From an uncultured Phycisphaerae bacterium (lineage in GTDB: Bacteria; Planctomycetota; Phycisphaerae; Sedimentisphaerales; Anaerohalosphaeraceae): a DNA stretch of 64,000 bases. The notes under the pieces were generated by a model that worked only from the letters and a program-made list of their open reading frames with translations, did not search any database and was not told the origin of the DNA. Numbering within the stretch: position 1 is the first letter of the stretch; every line of letters begins with the position of its first letter. Both the position numbers and the translations under genes were made by a program. This document shows positions 52,980-62,642 of this stretch, piece after piece. Location: positions 22,890 to 86,889 of the forward strand of contig CALEDR010000009.1 in the NCBI GenBank assembly GCA_937949545.1. The letters are read 5' to 3'.

Positions 52980-53951
52980 TCAGGATTCTCTATCTGATTC
53001 TTGGGTTTGTTCCACCAAAAACGAAAGGGGCTTGTCTGCCGCTGATACCGGCTGTTCCGGATGGAGAAACCCCATCTGCTTCATCCACTTCAGGCAGTCC
53101 TCCAGCCAGCCGGAGGCCGGACCAGCCGTCGGCCGCATCCCGAATCCGTGCCCGCCCTTGCGATAAATATGCAGCTCCGCCGGAATCCCGGCTTTTCGAA
53201 GCCCTTGATAAAATAGAATGCTGTTTTCCGGCAGAACCGTCTTGTCATCGTCCGCATGGATTAAAAAAGTCGGCGGCGTATCCTTCGTAATCTGCCGTTC
53301 ATTGGACAGACGCTCAATCAGTTTCTGCAGCGGCTCAGGACCCAGAAGATTGGCCCGAGAGCTCCGATGCGTCCATTCATCCTGCATCGAAATCACCGGA
53401 TACACCAGCACCAGAAAATTCGGCCGATACGATACGGAACTGAGGGCATCCTTTGCGGCGGACGCCAGGGGGATTTCTTCAAAAAACGTTCCCGCTGTCG
53501 AGGCCAGATGACCGCCCGCCGAAAAACCAAGAATTCCGATTCGGTCCGGATGGATATTCCAGTCGCGGGCGTGAAACCGAACCGTCTGGATTGCCCGCCT
53601 CGCATCCAGAATCGGAATCGGATGCCGATAGCCGTCACCCGGCAGGCGGTACTTCAGAACGATTGCCGCAATGTTTTCCCGACGCAGCCGTTCGGCAATC
53701 TCCCTGCCTTCGTGGTCCATTGCAAGATGGGCGTATCCGCCGCCCGGGCAAATCACCACGGCCGCTGTCGGGGCGGGTGCCTCGCTGGGCAGATACACAT
53801 ACAGCATCGGTTTGTCCTTGTCCTGCGACCCCAGAGCCCCAGGAACAGTTTCCTGCCAGAGCGGAAGAACCAGACAATTCGTCTGCGGACTTTCCGCCGC
53901 CCAAAGAGCTGCTGCGCTGCACGCCATCCAGATTCCCAGCCAATACCGCAT
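52980..53951 (-). CDS. Exported alpha/beta-hydrolase (glycan esterase-like)
   Basis: The 323-residue product has a signal peptide (MRYWLGIWMACSAAALWAAE). The hydrolase fold shows the oxyanion stretch VVICPGGGYAHLAMDHEG, nucleophile GFSAGGH, acid HADDD and histidine GGHGFGM. The sequence resembles acetylxylan and pectin acetylesterases of the BD-FAE-like type, so removal of acetyl groups from plant glycans is likely. I chose the ATG at 53951 because GGGAG lies seven bases upstream; ATGs at 53969 and 53981 are possible. It is the first gene of the minus-strand uronate run. Confidence 0.85.
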   Translation of the reverse strand: MRYWLGIWMACSAAALWAAESPQTNCLVLPLWQETVPGALGSQDKDKPMLYVYLPSEAPAPTAAVVICPGGGYAHLAMDHEGREIAERLRRENIAAIVLKYRLPGDGYRHPIPILDARRAIQTVRFHARDWNIHPDRIGILGFSAGGHLASTAGTFFEEIPLASAAKDALSSVSYRPNFLVLVYPVISMQDEWTHRSSRANLLGPEPLQKLIERLSNERQITKDTPPTFLIHADDDKTVLPENSILFYQGLRKAGIPAELHIYRKGGHGFGMRPTAGPASGWLEDCLKWMKQMGFLHPEQPVSAADKPLSFLVEQTQESDRES

Positions 53952-54212
53952 TGTTCTTCTCCCAAACATAAACTCGTACATCAGCCGCCTATCCTACCAC
54001 AAACCGCACTCTTCAACAACGGGGCGAATGGGAAAAATCCGGACACATTATCCCCGCCGACAGCCATTTCGTGCAGCGAAAAAAGACAAATTGCGCAAAA
54101 ATAAACAAAAGACCTCCGCTCGACTTCCCCGCCATTTTCCGAATCATTATAATGCGGCAAGGGGCATTATTTCGAACCCCATAAGAGGCGGACGATTCTT
54201 TGGGACAAACGT
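53952..54212. promoter_or_regulatory. Divergent control region of the pectin locus
   Basis: These 261 bases lie between the divergent esterase and PL1 genes. The palindrome CATTATAATG (54145-54154) gives a TATAAT -10 on both strands. No clear -35 accompanies it on either strand, so an activator-dependent promoter is possible. A shared control region for the two pectin operons is inferred. Confidence 0.4.
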
Positions 54213-56309
54213 ATGAAAAAACAAACATATCAGCGGGTTTTTTTCACACTTTTCTTCCTGACTTCTTCGGCTGCCTTCTCCTCAGACCGGCCCATCGGTT
54301 TTGCCGCCCTCGACGGCCAAGGCAGTCAATATCTGCCCGGCGGAACTACAGGCGGAGCGGGAGGAACCATCGTAACCGTCTCGACGCTGGCCGACCTGAA
54401 ATACTACGCCGGGCAAACCGCCAAATACATCATCCAAATTGCCGGCCCGATTGTGTCCCCGACGCCGGGAACCGTCACCGTCAAAAGCAGTAAAACCCTC
54501 ATCGGCATCGGCAACGACGCCGCCCTCGTCAACCACGGGCTGAATCTCAACGGCGTCAGCAACATTATTATCAAAAACCTGACGCTCCGCGATTATTATA
54601 TGATGGGCGACTATGACGGAAAGCTGAATGATTATGACGCCGTCGCCCTGCGGAACGCTCATCACGTCTGGATCGACCATTGTCATCTGAGCCGTGCCGG
54701 AGATGGGCTGCTGGACATGACCTATGCCTCCGGATACGTAACGGTTTCCTGGACGATTTTCAGCCATCACAACAAAACCGCCATTGCCAACGGCCCCAGC
54801 AGCGGCAGTCCCCTGGGCACCTACACCTTTCACCACTGCTGGTTTGACAATACCACCCAGCGGAATGTAACCGGCGAGTGGGCGGATGTGCATGTTTTTA
54901 ACTGCTGGATGCTGGGTCTGCGCAGCTACGGGATGCTGCCGCGCTCTCTGACCCGAATGCGGCTGGAAAACCTGTACTTCCAGCAGGGCAAAGACGCCTA
55001 TTACGAAACCTCCGGCGGACTAGTTGAGGCCATCGGATGCATCCTCGATTCGATGACGGGGCTGGCCGTCGCCAGCGGAAACGATTTTGTCCTGCCGTAC
55101 CCGTACGTCCTGAACCATGCGGCCGATGTGCCGGCCCTGGTTACATCCCAAGCCGGCCCGGGCGGGTTTGACAAATGGATGGGGCCGCCGGTCATTCGAA
55201 TCAACTTTCGACCCGCCGGCGCCCCGGATGTCAAAGGTATGCTCTCCGATACCGGCGCGGCATTCGCCAATCGGGGAAACGGATATACCTACGGATGGAA
55301 CGCCGACAACACCGCCAACGCCTTTTGGCGTCAGACACGCACCACCAAAGAAGGCGAAACTTACCTGGTGCCGGTCGATGCCGACTTTCGCCGCAACGCC
55401 TTCCTTACAACCGCCTCCGCCGGCCGCTTCTGGGAAATCGCTCTGGCCAACGGCTGGTACCACGTGACCCTGATGTGCGGCGACCCGGGCGACCCGAGAA
55501 ACCTCTTTCCTGAAAACAACATCCCGCGGCTCAACAGCGTCCTGCTCGAAGGCATCCTGTTCGAAGACCCGGATGGAGCCGTTCTGTGGGATTATGACGA
55601 ATATCAGACGGTTGTGCGGGTTTCAGACGGCCGCCTGACGATTGCTCAGGCCCCGGGCAGCTCTGATTCCGCCGCGCTGGGCTTTGTTGAAATCCGTCCG
55701 GCCCTGGCTCCGGTCTCAGCGGCCGCTCGCGGGCCGGGATTGGCCTGTCGAATCTATCCGGGCACATGGTCATTCCTGCCGGATTTTGACGCCCTGTCCC
55801 CCGCGGCCAAAGGAGCTGTCCGCGATTTCACTCTCAATTCCCTGCCGGTCCCGCCTCCCTTTGGGGCGGTCCTGGAAGGTTATCTGAACGTTCCCGAAGA
55901 CGGCTGGTACACCTTTTCCATCAGCAGTTCAGATGGAAGCCGTCTCTTTGTCAATTCCATCGAAGTCGTCGATAATGACGGAGTCCACGGCCCGCAGGAG
56001 GCCGCCGGCTCCATTCTGCTCCAAGCCGGCCTGCATCCGATTCGGGCTGAATATTTCTGCCGCAGCAGTCCGAATCCGGCCGTCTTCTGGTCGGGTCCTT
56101 CGTTCGCCAAGCGTCCGCTCGAGGCTGACCGTCTGACGCGAGACTGGCTGTACGGCGATTTTACCGGCAGCGGACGAGTGGATATGGAAGACCTATCCTG
56201 TCTGGCTGGACAGTGGCTTTACGAAGCCGGCTGGGAAACGGACGGCGGCCGCATCGACCTGACCGTCTTTGCCCGTATGGCCCAAAACTGGCTTGCAGAA
56301 ACCCCCTGA
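54213..56309 (+). CDS. Exported PL1 pectate lyase with malectin-like, PA14 and dockerin-like domains
   Basis: The product has 698 residues: a signal peptide (about 1-23), then a PL1 beta-helix (about 25-310). The helix has GGAGGTIVTVSTLADL, VWIDHCHLS and SWTIFSHHNKTAIANG. It should cleave polygalacturonate by beta-elimination. The usual R-x-P-x-x-R segment reads TQRNVTGEW, so the first arginine is kept and the second is lost. Next are a malectin-like domain (about 325-500), a PA14 domain (about 510-640, GWYTFSISSSDGSRLFVN) and two dockerin-like repeats (646-698: FTGSGRVDMEDLSCLAGQWL and DGGRIDLTVFARMAQNWL). The last matches the tail of the LamG protein at 12321. Confidence 0.88.
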   Translation: MKKQTYQRVFFTLFFLTSSAAFSSDRPIGFAALDGQGSQYLPGGTTGGAGGTIVTVSTLADLKYYAGQTAKYIIQIAGPIVSPTPGTVTVKSSKTLIGIGNDAALVNHGLNLNGVSNIIIKNLTLRDYYMMGDYDGKLNDYDAVALRNAHHVWIDHCHLSRAGDGLLDMTYASGYVTVSWTIFSHHNKTAIANGPSSGSPLGTYTFHHCWFDNTTQRNVTGEWADVHVFNCWMLGLRSYGMLPRSLTRMRLENLYFQQGKDAYYETSGGLVEAIGCILDSMTGLAVASGNDFVLPYPYVLNHAADVPALVTSQAGPGGFDKWMGPPVIRINFRPAGAPDVKGMLSDTGAAFANRGNGYTYGWNADNTANAFWRQTRTTKEGETYLVPVDADFRRNAFLTTASAGRFWEIALANGWYHVTLMCGDPGDPRNLFPENNIPRLNSVLLEGILFEDPDGAVLWDYDEYQTVVRVSDGRLTIAQAPGSSDSAALGFVEIRPALAPVSAAARGPGLACRIYPGTWSFLPDFDALSPAAKGAVRDFTLNSLPVPPPFGAVLEGYLNVPEDGWYTFSISSSDGSRLFVNSIEVVDNDGVHGPQEAAGSILLQAGLHPIRAEYFCRSSPNPAVFWSGPSFAKRPLEADRLTRDWLYGDFTGSGRVDMEDLSCLAGQWLYEAGWETDGGRIDLTVFARMAQNWLAETP

Positions 56310-56358
56310 AAACCGCTTTGTATCCATCGATGAATCCTCTGATAGAAAAAAGGTGCGT

Positions 56359-59300
56359 ATGAACACAAGAAAGCAGTGTTGGTTCTGGCTGGTATGTCTG
56401 TTTGTATTTCCGTCTTTCTCATCCGCTCAGCCGCTTCGGATTGACCTGGACGTGCGGCGGGATTCAACCGCTGCCGGATTTGAATCCTGGCGGCCCGAAG
56501 AGGGTTTCCAACGGTCTTTCGGCAATGTCAAAATCTCGTTTGAGCTGCTTGAGCCGCCCGCCGATACGAAACTCGCCATCAGCTGGCACAACAAAGACGG
56601 CCTGAAGGGCTACAAACTGGCGATGGACTGCCTGTATGCGCAGAAAGAGGACGGGAAAAATGCGCACCCGAGTTTTGCCGGCGGAACCATCCGGATAACC
56701 CTGGAGGGGCTTTCCCCCGGACGCCATACCCTGTTGACCTATCACAACGCCCCCTGGCCGGCAGAGCGGTTTGGAAAGACCATCAGCCCCTGCCGAATCC
56801 GCCTTAATGGACAGACTGTCCGGACAGTTCAGCCCACACAGGCCGCCGCAGATGACCGGCTCATCACAACGGCCTTTTTTGAATTCACCGCCGAAGACGG
56901 CAAACCGGTGATGATGGATTTGGAACCGACCGGAAAGCCGGAGGAACAGATTTGCACAGCGGTCTTAAACGGCTTTGAAATCGACCGCCCGTATGCCCCC
57001 GGCAGCATCCCGGACAATCCGACGCCGGCGGACGGCGATTTTCACGTCTTTGCGCACAATGACCATCCCGGCCCCGGCTCAGCCGGCAAAGGACACACGG
57101 AATTGAAATGGTCCGCCGCTCAGGGGGCCGCTTTCTATGATGTGTATCTCGGCACAGACCGCTCATCCATTGAAAAGGCCTCTTTGTCTGATGCAGAAAT
57201 TTACAAAGGACGTCTGCCGGCCGGACAAACCGCGTTTTCCGCTGAAAATCTTCACAGCAAATACACCTATTTCTGGCGGGTAGATGCCGTATCGGAGGAC
57301 GGCACGATTCGAAAGGGCTCCGTCTGGAGTTTCCGGGTTCGCCGGCTTGCCTTTCCCTCGGCGGAAGGATACGGACGCTTCGCCCGCGCTGGACGCGGCG
57401 GACGCGTCATCGCCGTTACCACGCTGGACGACTACGATCCGCAGGCCGGAGAGCCGGTCATCGACGGTTCGCTCCGCAAGGCTCTCGAAGTGGAAAAAGG
57501 AGCACGAGTCGTTATCTTCCGGGTCGGCGGCACTATCTTCCTGAAGAACACCCTGACTATCCCGCCGGACGGAGGCGATGTGTATGTGGCGGGCCAGACC
57601 GCCCCCGGCGACGGCATCTGCCTGGCCCGATACTCCTTCGGAATGAACAACACCACAGATGCTGTTATTCGATTCATTCGGACCCGCATCGGCGATTATG
57701 CCAAAAAACCGCTGGACGGAATGGGAATGGCCGGCTGCGACCACTGCATTATTGACCACTGTTCTATCAGCTGGAGTCTGGATGAAGGAATCAGCACCCG
57801 CGGCGCCAAAAACATCACCTTTTCCCGCAATATTGTCTCAGAAGCCCTGCACAACTCCTATCATTACGGGAAACACTCGTTTGCGGGCTCCATCAGCGGA
57901 AATATCGGCAGTTATCATCACAACCTGCTTGTCCATTGTGCCGGACGGAACTGGTCGCTGGCTGGAGGACTTGGACAAGACGGTCAATACGAAGGGTTTT
58001 GTGATATACGGAACAATATTATCTATAACTGGCTTCATCGAACGACCGACGGCGGCGTATATCGCTGCAACTTTGTCAATAATCTCTATCTGCCTGGTCC
58101 AGCAACCAAGCATTTCCTTCTGATGCGTCCGGACGGGGACCAAATGAAGACCGGCAATCCGCAAAAGTTTTATCTGACCGGCAACAAAATGGAAGGATAC
58201 CCCCAATACGATGCGGACAACTGGAAAGGGGTTTCTCCAAACTACGCTCAGGAAGCAGACATTCGAAGCAATGAACCGTTTTTCCCATCTTATGTGACGA
58301 CATACTCCGCCGAGGAGCTGCTCGAAAAGGTGCTCGACGATGTCGGAGCAGTCCGGCCAAAACGCGATGCCCTGGACGAACGGATTGTCCGAGAGGTGCG
58401 GCAGCGTTCATTTACCTATCGCGGCAGCAAAGATGGACTGCCCGGCATCATTGATTCGCAGGACGACGTCGGCGGCTATCCCACTTTAAAAGGCGGTCCG
58501 GCCGCCCCCGATTCCGACGGAGACGGCCTGCCGGACTGGTGGGAAGTCATTCATCACCTCAACCCCCATTCTCCGGCCGGCGATTTCTCCGACTCCAATG
58601 CCGACCCCGATAATGACGGCTTTTCCTGCCTCGAAGAGTATCTCGAATACCTGGCCCGGGGCGGGGATCCGTTCGGCAAGATTGACCGGCAGGCCCTCGT
58701 GAGCCGACACAACGTCCGAATGGACCGCTTCCATGAGTTTTCGCCCTTGTCTGTCGGGAACGGGCGGTTTGCTTTTACCGCCGACATCACCGGTCTGCAG
58801 ACGTTCCCGCAGGCCTATGCCAAAGGCATCCCCCTGACAACGATGGCTGAATGGGGATGGCACTCGTTCCCCAACACTGCCGGCTGCAAACTGGAGGATA
58901 CATTTGTCCAGATTGACACCTACGGCCGGCTGGTACCCTACAACAGCAACCAAAGAGGGCCGGCCGCTGACTACCTGCGGGCGAATCCGCACCAAATCAC
59001 CCTCGGGCTGATCGGTCTGGTTCTGCAAAAAGCCGACGGCTCACCAGTTTCATTAGAAGAGATTCAAAACATCGAACAAACCCTGAACCTCTGGGAAAGC
59101 CTTCTGGACAGCACCTTTACAATCGAAGGGCTGCCGGTGCACGTCCAAACCTGTGTGCACCCTGAACAGAACATCCTCGCGTTTCGCATCGATTCGCCCC
59201 TGCTGGAAAGCGAAAGACTCCGCATTCAAATCCGGTTCCCCTATGCCGCCGGCACCTGGGGCACCGATCCGGCGGACTGGAACAGTCCGGACAAACACAC

Positions 59301-60720
59301 AACCATTCTAAAAAAGGAAAACGACAAGCAATTCCGATTTGAACGGGTGATGGATTCCAAGCGGTACGTCTGCACAACGCTTTTGTCCGGCGGAGGGGAT
59401 TGGCAAAAGACCGCTGAACACCACTATCTCTGGCAGCCGAAACATTCGGGCGGCCCCCTCGAGGGCCTTGTGCTTTTCCAGGAGCAGGACGGTCCCGTCC
59501 TCCTGACAGATTTCGACACCGTGCGGGCTGCCGTCCGCCGTCATTGGAAAACGTTCTGGGAAACCGGCGGCGCCATCGACCTGTCTTTAAGCAAAGACCC
59601 GCGCTGGAAAGAGCTGGAGCGGCGGATTGTCCTTTCTCAATACCTGACGGCCATCCAGTCCGTCCAGAAATATCCGCCGCAGGAAACGGGGCTGACCTGC
59701 AACAGCTGGTTCGGCAAATTTCATCTGGAGATGCACTGGTGGCACAGCGTCCATTTTGCCCTGTGGAATCGCCTGCCGATGCTGGAGGCCGCCCTAAATT
59801 GGTATCAGGAGATACTGCCTGCCGCCCGGGCCATCGCCCGCCGACAGGGCTACGAAGGGGTTCGCTGGCCCAAAATGACCAGCCCCGACGGGCAGGATTC
59901 CCCCTCCGGCATCGGGCCGCTTCTGATTTGGCAGCAGCCGCATCCGATTTATTATGCGGAACTGGTGTACCGTCAGAAACCGAATGCGGACACGCTGAAC
60001 AAATTCAAAGAGATTGTCTTTGAAACAGCCCGTTTTATGGCGGACTTTGCCCACTGGGACGAAAAGCAAAAGCGGTATGTCCTTGGGCCGCCCGTCATTC
60101 CGGCTCAGGAAAACTACAAATACGCCGACACATGGAATCCGACCTTTGAATTATGCTATTGGTACTGGGGGCTGAACACCGCTCAGCAGTGGCGGCAGCG
60201 GCTCGGCCTGCCGCGCGAGGAAAAATGGGACCACGTGATGAACCATCTGTCCGCCCTGCCGGTTCGCGACGGAATCTACACCGCCGTCGAGCCGGAGCCC
60301 TACACGAATCTGACCGACCATCCGTCGATGCTGGCGGCGATGGGGGTGCTGCCGAAAACCCCGCTGGTCAACGAAGACACTATGCGCCGAACGGCTCAAT
60401 GGGTCTATGCAGAGTGGCAGTGGCCGGATACCTGGGGCTGGGATTACCCGATGCTGGCGATGACCGCCGCCCGTGTAGGGCTGCCTGAACTGGCCTTGGA
60501 CGCCTTCTTTATCGAATCCAAAAAGAATCTCTACTGGCCCAACGGGCACAATTATCAGCGGGAAAACCTGCCGCTGTATTTGCCGGGCAACGGCGGCCTG
60601 CTGACCGCGACGGCCATGATGGCCGCCGGCTGGGACGGGGCTCCCAAACACCATGCACCCGGGTTCCCGAACAACGGCCTTTGGGTTGTCCGCTGGGAAA
60701 ATCTGCTGCCGATGCCGTAA
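56359..60720 (+). CDS. Giant exported PL1 pectate-lyase / six-hairpin glycosidase fusion
   Basis: The product has 1453 residues: a signal peptide (MNTRKQCWFWLVCLFVFPSF), a beta-sandwich (about 25-212) and a fibronectin-III-like domain (about 217-328). A PL1-type beta-helix follows (about 330-712): LAFPSAEGYGRFARAGRGG, IIDHCSISWSLDEG and HCAGRNWSLAGG. Next are calcium-binding thrombospondin-3-like repeats (about 716-772, DSDGDGLPDWWE and ADPDNDGFSCLEEY). The C-terminal 680 residues look like an (alpha/alpha)6 glycosidase: VSRHNVRMDRFHEFSPLSVGNGRFAFT, WFGKFHLEMHWWHSVHF and WPDTWGWDYPM. The start at 56359 is chosen because earlier ATGs lie inside the previous gene and lack a signal peptide. Two catalytic modules in one chain suggest coupled cutting of pectin and trimming of products; the glycosidase family and substrate are not settled. 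Confidence 0.82.
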   Translation: MNTRKQCWFWLVCLFVFPSFSSAQPLRIDLDVRRDSTAAGFESWRPEEGFQRSFGNVKISFELLEPPADTKLAISWHNKDGLKGYKLAMDCLYAQKEDGKNAHPSFAGGTIRITLEGLSPGRHTLLTYHNAPWPAERFGKTISPCRIRLNGQTVRTVQPTQAAADDRLITTAFFEFTAEDGKPVMMDLEPTGKPEEQICTAVLNGFEIDRPYAPGSIPDNPTPADGDFHVFAHNDHPGPGSAGKGHTELKWSAAQGAAFYDVYLGTDRSSIEKASLSDAEIYKGRLPAGQTAFSAENLHSKYTYFWRVDAVSEDGTIRKGSVWSFRVRRLAFPSAEGYGRFARAGRGGRVIAVTTLDDYDPQAGEPVIDGSLRKALEVEKGARVVIFRVGGTIFLKNTLTIPPDGGDVYVAGQTAPGDGICLARYSFGMNNTTDAVIRFIRTRIGDYAKKPLDGMGMAGCDHCIIDHCSISWSLDEGISTRGAKNITFSRNIVSEALHNSYHYGKHSFAGSISGNIGSYHHNLLVHCAGRNWSLAGGLGQDGQYEGFCDIRNNIIYNWLHRTTDGGVYRCNFVNNLYLPGPATKHFLLMRPDGDQMKTGNPQKFYLTGNKMEGYPQYDADNWKGVSPNYAQEADIRSNEPFFPSYVTTYSAEELLEKVLDDVGAVRPKRDALDERIVREVRQRSFTYRGSKDGLPGIIDSQDDVGGYPTLKGGPAAPDSDGDGLPDWWEVIHHLNPHSPAGDFSDSNADPDNDGFSCLEEYLEYLARGGDPFGKIDRQALVSRHNVRMDRFHEFSPLSVGNGRFAFTADITGLQTFPQAYAKGIPLTTMAEWGWHSFPNTAGCKLEDTFVQIDTYGRLVPYNSNQRGPAADYLRANPHQITLGLIGLVLQKADGSPVSLEEIQNIEQTLNLWESLLDSTFTIEGLPVHVQTCVHPEQNILAFRIDSPLLESERLRIQIRFPYAAGTWGTDPADWNSPDKHTTILKKENDKQFRFERVMDSKRYVCTTLLSGGGDWQKTAEHHYLWQPKHSGGPLEGLVLFQEQDGPVLLTDFDTVRAAVRRHWKTFWETGGAIDLSLSKDPRWKELERRIVLSQYLTAIQSVQKYPPQETGLTCNSWFGKFHLEMHWWHSVHFALWNRLPMLEAALNWYQEILPAARAIARRQGYEGVRWPKMTSPDGQDSPSGIGPLLIWQQPHPIYYAELVYRQKPNADTLNKFKEIVFETARFMADFAHWDEKQKRYVLGPPVIPAQENYKYADTWNPTFELCYWYWGLNTAQQWRQRLGLPREEKWDHVMNHLSALPVRDGIYTAVEPEPYTNLTDHPSMLAAMGVLPKTPLVNEDTMRRTAQWVYAEWQWPDTWGWDYPMLAMTAARVGLPELALDAFFIESKKNLYWPNGHNYQRENLPLYLPGNGGLLTATAMMAAGWDGAPKHHAPGFPNNGLWVVRWENLLPMP

Positions 60721-60775
60721 GGTTCCGCCGGAACGACGTCTGCTCCCCGGGTTCTAAAACGGCCGTCGGGGCTTG

Positions 60776-62590
60776 TCAGATATTTGTCTTGTCCTCGACA
60801 GAATCGGGCAGCCCGAGGGCCCGGCGGCAGTGTCGGAGCAGGTAGGATTCTTCCGGGCCGCCCAAATGGGCCCAGGACAGGGGCTGTCCGGGTTGAAAAG
60901 ACCGCTGGGCCTCCTGATGAACATCCAGACCGTGTGCAGCGAAGGCATTCTGCCAGCGCGGAAAATCAAAGGTTTCATCCCACAGGTCGAATTTGGCCCC
61001 CTGCCGCCAGGCGGTTTCAATGACATCGGCCAATCGCCGGCTGCCGCGCCCCATCGCCGCCTCGAGGATGCTGCGTTCAATGGTGTGGTATTTGATTTGG
61101 ACGGCGCCGGCCCGCAGCTGCTGTTTGCGTTCCAGCAGAATCCGGCGGGCGTGCTCAAAATAACCGATGGGCTTTTGGCCGAGCCACTGAAACGGTGTGT
61201 GAGGTTTAGGAACCAGCCAGCTGACCGACGCAGTGACGGAAGCAGGTCTGCCGGCGACCTGTCGACGCAGCTGGGCAAGGGCACTGCACAAATCCACAAT
61301 TTGGAGGATATCGGCCTCCGTTTCGCCGGGAAAACCGACCATAAAGTAAAGCTTGACGCTCTGAAAGCCCGCCTCATAAGCGGCCTGCACACCGGCAAAA
61401 AGGTCGGCATCCGAGATGGGCTTGTTGATGACCTGCCGCAGATGCTCGGAGGCGGCTTCCACCGCAATGGTCAGACCGCTTTTGCGAACGGACGTCATCA
61501 ACTTGGGCAGAAGCCGCAGCTGCTGCTGGACACGCAGACTGGGTATCGAAATGCCCACGTGAAGCGGGCGGAAATACGCCGTCAATTGTTCGACCAGTTC
61601 TTCAAGCCAGGGATACTCGCCGGTGGACAAACTGAGCAGACTAATGGTATCGTGTCCGGTGTTCCAGTACTGCTTTTGGGCCAGTTCGACAATCCGCCCG
61701 ACCGAACGATACCGCACAGGACGCCGGCAGAAACTGGCCTGACAAAACCGGCAGCGGCCCGGACAGCCCCGCATAATCTCCAGCGTGATTCGGTCATGGA
61801 CGGTCTGCACAAACGGTACGATGGGGGCTTCCGGCACCGGAGCATTTTCAAAATCATCGAGGGCAGCATCGCGAATGCGCAAGGGAATGTCCGGATGTTT
61901 GGCCCGCAGCGCAGCCGGATGCGTTCCCTCACACTCCCACTCATACAGAGAAGGCACATAAACAAACGGCAGGGTTCGAGCCGCCTGAAGGAGAAACTCG
62001 CTTTTGGAAAACCCGTGCCGTTTGCCCTGCTGATACAATTCCAGCAATCGAACGACCGCCTCCTCCCCCTGGCCGAGCACAAACAAATCGACGAAGGGAG
62101 CGATGGGCTCGGCGCAGTTGGCGGCCTGGCCGCCCGCGATGATGAGCGGGTCTCCGGGACGCCGGTGTTCCGAACGAACCGCCAGACCCGCCAAATCCAG
62201 CAGATTAAGCAGGTTTGTATAACACAGCTCGTTGGTCAGACTGAATCCGATTATATCGAAACTGTCAGCGGTCAGTCGGGATTCGAGCGAAAAAAGCGGG
62301 ATACGCTCGGTGCGCATCCGCTCCTCGGCATCCAGCCAGGGAGCAAAGATGCGCTCCGCCGAAGCCCACGGAAGCCGATTGATCACTTCGTACAAAATCG
62401 CCAGACCGGTGTGGCTCATGGCGATTTCATAAATATCGGGAAAACACAGGCCCACCCGGACCTCGACGGAAGCGGGGTCTTTGCAGATCTGATTGATTTC
62501 GCCGCCGATGTATCGGGCGGGTTTGCGCACAAACGGCAGGAGCCGTCGACTGACTTGTTCCTTTACAGATTGTATGGGCCGCTCTATCAT
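60776..62590 (-). CDS. B12-binding radical SAM protein (TIGR03960-like)
   Basis: The 604-residue product has an N-terminal cobalamin-binding-like domain (about 40-180, VGLCFPDIYEIAMSHTGLAI and DIIGFSLTNELCYTNLLNLL). A radical SAM domain follows with its cluster motif C-x3-C-x2-C in RGCPGRCRFCQ (C276, C280, C283). The later MVGFPGETEADI and SVSWLVPKPHTPFQW fit the TIGR03960 family, whose members often sit near a DUF2344 partner. That partner is not seen here. The substrate is unknown; methyl transfer or tRNA modification has been proposed for relatives. I chose the ATG at 62590; a GTG at 62608 lies in the promoter. Confidence 0.88.
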   Translation of the reverse strand: MIERPIQSVKEQVSRRLLPFVRKPARYIGGEINQICKDPASVEVRVGLCFPDIYEIAMSHTGLAILYEVINRLPWASAERIFAPWLDAEERMRTERIPLFSLESRLTADSFDIIGFSLTNELCYTNLLNLLDLAGLAVRSEHRRPGDPLIIAGGQAANCAEPIAPFVDLFVLGQGEEAVVRLLELYQQGKRHGFSKSEFLLQAARTLPFVYVPSLYEWECEGTHPAALRAKHPDIPLRIRDAALDDFENAPVPEAPIVPFVQTVHDRITLEIMRGCPGRCRFCQASFCRRPVRYRSVGRIVELAQKQYWNTGHDTISLLSLSTGEYPWLEELVEQLTAYFRPLHVGISIPSLRVQQQLRLLPKLMTSVRKSGLTIAVEAASEHLRQVINKPISDADLFAGVQAAYEAGFQSVKLYFMVGFPGETEADILQIVDLCSALAQLRRQVAGRPASVTASVSWLVPKPHTPFQWLGQKPIGYFEHARRILLERKQQLRAGAVQIKYHTIERSILEAAMGRGSRRLADVIETAWRQGAKFDLWDETFDFPRWQNAFAAHGLDVHQEAQRSFQPGQPLSWAHLGGPEESYLLRHCRRALGLPDSVEDKTNI

Positions 62591-62599
62591 AGAGCGGCT

Positions 62600-62627
62600 A
62601 TTATACACAATTTCGACCTTTTTTGAA
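62600..62627 (-). promoter_or_regulatory. Promoter of the radical SAM gene, possibly leaderless
   Basis: Minus strand: TTCAAA (complement of 62622-62627), 16-base spacer, perfect TATAAT (complement of 62600-62605). Transcription would begin about 62592-62594, only two to four bases before the ATG at 62590. No Shine-Dalgarno is present, in line with a leaderless message. Confidence 0.55.
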
Positions 62628-62642
62628 TCGATTTGAGGCCGA

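Noticed and set aside
50574..52997. An 807-codon open frame on the plus strand opposite kduD, kduI and DUF4861
   Set aside because: It is antisense to three well-supported genes, has low-complexity Arg/His/Pro-rich content and no recognisable domain; it is a GC-codon shadow.
60773..62626. A 617-codon plus-strand frame opposite the radical SAM gene
   Set aside because: It mirrors the codon pattern of a gene with clear cluster motifs; no domain and no ribosome site.
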